Shown here piece after piece: positions 6,043-7,256 of a DNA stretch of 7,256 nucleotides (the first letter of the stretch is position 1; each line of letters begins with the position of its first letter). The DNA lies in the NCBI GenBank assembly GCA_014534155.1, contig JACVSB010000087.1, positions 1-7,256 on the forward strand, read 5' to 3'. The stretch comes from Thermoleophilia bacterium (lineage in GTDB: Bacteria > Actinomycetota > Thermoleophilia > Gaiellales > Gaiellaceae). The position numbers and the translations under genes are program-made. Below the pieces are notes generated by a model. It was not told where the DNA came from. It did no database searches and was given only the letters and a program-made list of their open reading frames with translations.

Positions 6043-6063
6043 CAGCCCCTTCGGGAGCGCGCC
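6028..6063 (+). other. Inverted and direct repeat around the end of the ABM-like gene
   Basis: GGAGCGCGCC occurs at 6028-6037 and again at 6054-6063. Because GCGCGC is self-complementary, the two copies can also pair, with CCC and GGG inside around a small CTTC loop. It spans the stop codon (6040-6042) and has no T-tract, so a role as terminator is only possible. Confidence 0.25.
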
Positions 6064-6194
6064 GACGGCGGAAAGGGGAGGCGAGCCGCGCGTCACAATC
6101 GCTCGCACGGCGCAGACGACGACCGCCGGTGCAGTCGCGAGCAGGTCGGCGAACTCGACGCGAGGGCCTCGACCCAGTTCGTAGCCTTCGGCCG

Positions 6195-6641
6195 GTGACG
6201 ATCCGGCGCGCGCGGGCCGAAGACGCGGACGCGGTCGCGGACGTGTTTGTCGCAGCGCTCGCCAACATGACGTACCTCCCGCAAACCCATACGGAGCGTG
6301 AGAACCGCGCCTTCGTTCGCGACGTCCTCCTCACGCACAACGAGGTTTGGATCGCCGAGGGCGATGAGAGTTCGGTCGGCTTCGTCGGGCTGCGCGAGAA
6401 TCTCCTCGGCCATCTGTGGGTTCATCCCGACGCACAAAACCAGGGCGTAGGTACGGCGCTCCTCTCAGTCGCGAAGTCCCGTCGTCCCGGAGGGCTCCAG
6501 CTCTGGGTCTTCCAAAAGAACACGGGTGCGCGACGGTTCTACGAGCGGCACGACTTCGAGCTCGTGTGCGTCACGGATGGAAGCGCCAACGCCGAGAAGG
6601 AGCCCGACGCGCTGTACGAGTGGCGTCCACAGCGGCCTTAG
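6195..6641 (+). CDS. GNAT-family N-acetyltransferase (148 aa)
   Basis: The protein has a GNAT fold, which moves an acetyl group from acetyl-CoA to an amine. It begins VTIRRARAEDADAVADVF, the usual first strand and helix. Motif A is LWVHPDAQNQGVGTALL, with the acetyl-CoA pyrophosphate loop QNQGVGTA at residues 81-88. Motif B is LWVFQKNTGARRFYERHDF (from residue 103), with Asn109 and Tyr116, the usual site of the general-acid Tyr. The substrate cannot be told from sequence. I chose GTG at 6195 because the fold begins there; an in-frame GTG at 6129 would add 22 Arg-rich residues (170 in all) without a ribosome binding site. No Shine-Dalgarno sequence precedes 6195 either, but TAGCCT at 6182-6187 could be a -10 for a leaderless message. 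The order after the ABM-like gene suggests no clear joint function. Confidence 0.88.
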   Translation: MTIRRARAEDADAVADVFVAALANMTYLPQTHTERENRAFVRDVLLTHNEVWIAEGDESSVGFVGLRENLLGHLWVHPDAQNQGVGTALLSVAKSRRPGGLQLWVFQKNTGARRFYERHDFELVCVTDGSANAEKEPDALYEWRPQRP

Positions 6642-6708
6642 TAGCCGCACGTCGTGAACGACGAAACGCGAGCCCCAGGCGTCGACACGACGCATGACGC
6701 GAGAGGCG

Positions 6709-6741
6709 AAGGCGGTGCATCCCGTTACGCGATGTCGCCTT
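6709..6741 (+). terminator. Hairpin downstream of the GNAT gene, possible terminator
   Basis: AAGGCG (6709-6714) pairs with CGCCTT (6736-6741) and, after a small internal loop, CATC (6718-6721) pairs with GATG (6731-6734) around a nine-base loop. It lies about 70 bases after the GNAT stop. Only TTT follows (6740-6742), so it is a weak intrinsic terminator at best. Confidence 0.35.
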
Positions 6742-6857
6742 TGCAGGGTCTTCGCGTCACAGTCCGGTCTCCTGCGCCTCGTACGGCCGGGTCTCGCCGC
6801 GTTCGTTAGCAATCCGTTCGCAAGGCGACGCCGCGCGACTGACGAAGGCGGCCGAGA

Positions 6858-7143
6858 ACGCGCGGCGGCGCGCGTGAGGCCGTGGCGGTTGAGCATGGCT
6901 GCGAGCGCCTCTGCTGCGAGAGGGCCACGTGGGCCGGGTAGGGCGGCGAGGAGGGCGAGGATGGCCTGCGCCTCGGCGAGCGTGAGCTCCGGCCGCTCGC
7001 CAGTCGGCGAGGCGGGTGAGCCAGCGGACGGCCGCTCGTTCGTAGCGGTTCGGCTCGTCCCGCAGGAGCAGAGTGAGCGCGAGCGCGTCCTCGAGCCCGA
7101 CGTGCGCTACTGGCGGCGGCGAGCGGGCCGTCGCGTTGCCGCG
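6858..7143 (-). pseudogene. Frameshifted remnant of a small helical protein gene
   Basis: Read on the minus strand from about 7143, one frame gives RGNATARSPPPVAHVG, then LEDALALTLLLRDEPN, then RYERAAVRWLTRLADW, ending at 7000. The sense continues in another frame from 6998: ERPELTLAEAQAILALLA, then ALPGPRGPLAAEALAAML, then NRHGLTRAAA, to about 6861. One surplus base at 6999, or the four bases coding around TGGC inserted after LAD, explains the shift. Both halves are helical, Leu/Ala-rich and coding-like, and together would form one protein of about 95 residues. No ATG, GTG or TTG exists in the upstream frame as far as the window edge, and the downstream frame has no stop until 6465, far past the plausible end, so both ends also look damaged. 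I have the impression of a small alpha-helical protein seen in several copies in deep-branching actinobacteria, but I cannot name it. A sequencing error could also create the shift. Confidence 0.55.
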
Positions 7144-7155
7144 CTCGAGCGCCGT

Positions 7156-7161
7156 TATGAT
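7156..7161 (+). promoter_or_regulatory. -10-like hexamer TATGAT before the edge gene
   Basis: TATGAT matches five of six consensus positions and would place a transcript start near 7168-7169, exactly at an in-frame GTG. The best -35 candidate, TTGCCG (7136-7141), is only 14 bases away, which is short, so the call rests on the -10 alone. Confidence 0.35.
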
Positions 7162-7168
7162 CGCTCTT

Positions 7169-7256
7169 GTGACGCCGGTGACGTTGATCGCTCTGGGAGC
7201 GGTCGCAGTCGTTCTCCTCGTCGTTGGTCTCGTCGTGGAGTCGCCGGCCCTTGCGC
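7169..7256 (+). CDS. N-terminus of a membrane or secreted protein (runs off the window)
   Basis: Only about 29 codons are present. They read as a short start (VTPV), a hydrophobic run of about 20 residues (TLIALGAVAVVLLVVGLVV) and ESPALA at the edge, as in a membrane anchor or uncleaved signal segment. An in-frame ATG at 7157 is the alternative start and would add four residues (MIAL), but it overlaps the TATGAT hexamer; the GTG at 7169 fits a leaderless transcript from that hexamer. No ribosome binding site is seen for either. It is divergent from the gene remnant. No family can be named from so little sequence. Confidence 0.5.
   Translation, partial: MTPVTLIALGAVAVVLLVVGLVVESPALA

Noticed and set aside
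6093..6896. Minus-strand frames antisense to the GNAT gene (6093-6437 and 6465-6896)
   Set aside because: The GNAT motifs A and B are on the plus strand. Only the first few codons of the 6896 frame are meaningful, as the tail of the gene remnant.
6918..6924. A second frameshift in the gene remnant
   Set aside because: Careful codon-by-codon reading showed the frame from 6998 continues unbroken through this point; only the shift at 6999 stands.
1..7256. CRISPR arrays, insertion sequences, att sites, rRNA and tRNA genes
   Set aside because: I found no regularly spaced repeats, no transposase or integrase motifs, no terminal inverted repeats with target duplications, and no RNA gene signatures.

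Overview
The window is very GC-rich (roughly 70 % by eye) and carries a minus-strand rplY-pth-mfd cluster, which links translation quality control to transcription-coupled repair. Several starts lack a Shine-Dalgarno sequence and sit just after a -10-like hexamer, as in leaderless transcripts. GC content, leaderless-looking starts and a dimeric alpha-beta-barrel (ABM-like) small protein fit a high-GC actinobacterium, possibly a deep lineage such as Thermoleophilia. This placement is inference from style and is not proved by any marker.

Layout. From 1 to 2002 (minus) lies the N-terminal 667 residues of Mfd, cut by the window edge exactly at the first Asp of helicase motif II. From 2072 to 2341 (plus) a small unrecognised gene sits inside the pth-mfd gap on the opposite strand. 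Pth (2401-3003), ribosomal protein L25/Ctc (3010-3726) and a previously easy-to-miss 38-codon single-span membrane protein (3755-3871) follow upstream on the minus strand and look like one transcription unit. A 143-base divergent spacer then separates this unit from a plus-strand coiled-coil protein (4015-4890) built in part from internal 11- and 7-residue tandem repeats.

From 4891 to about 5742 there is no convincing gene. The stretch holds a candidate terminator, several hairpins (one with a 13-pair stem), and an AT-rich island. A well-formed promoter and ribosome binding site then lead into a 99-residue ABM-like protein (5743-6042), followed by a GNAT acetyltransferase (6195-6641). The last 600 bases hold a hairpin after the GNAT gene, a frameshifted gene remnant on the minus strand (about 6858-7143), and the first codons of a divergent plus-strand membrane or secreted protein that runs off the end.

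How the genes relate: L25 (5S rRNA binding), Pth (peptidyl-tRNA recycling) and Mfd (release of stalled RNA polymerase and recruitment of UvrA) form the conserved housekeeping part. The right half looks accessory: small or unknown proteins, a long gene-free stretch and a decaying gene. I did not find a defence island, CRISPR array, mobile element, tRNA or rRNA. The most unusual items are the small membrane gene at the head of the rplY unit, the antisense small gene between pth and mfd, the structured gene-free stretch, and the gene remnant.
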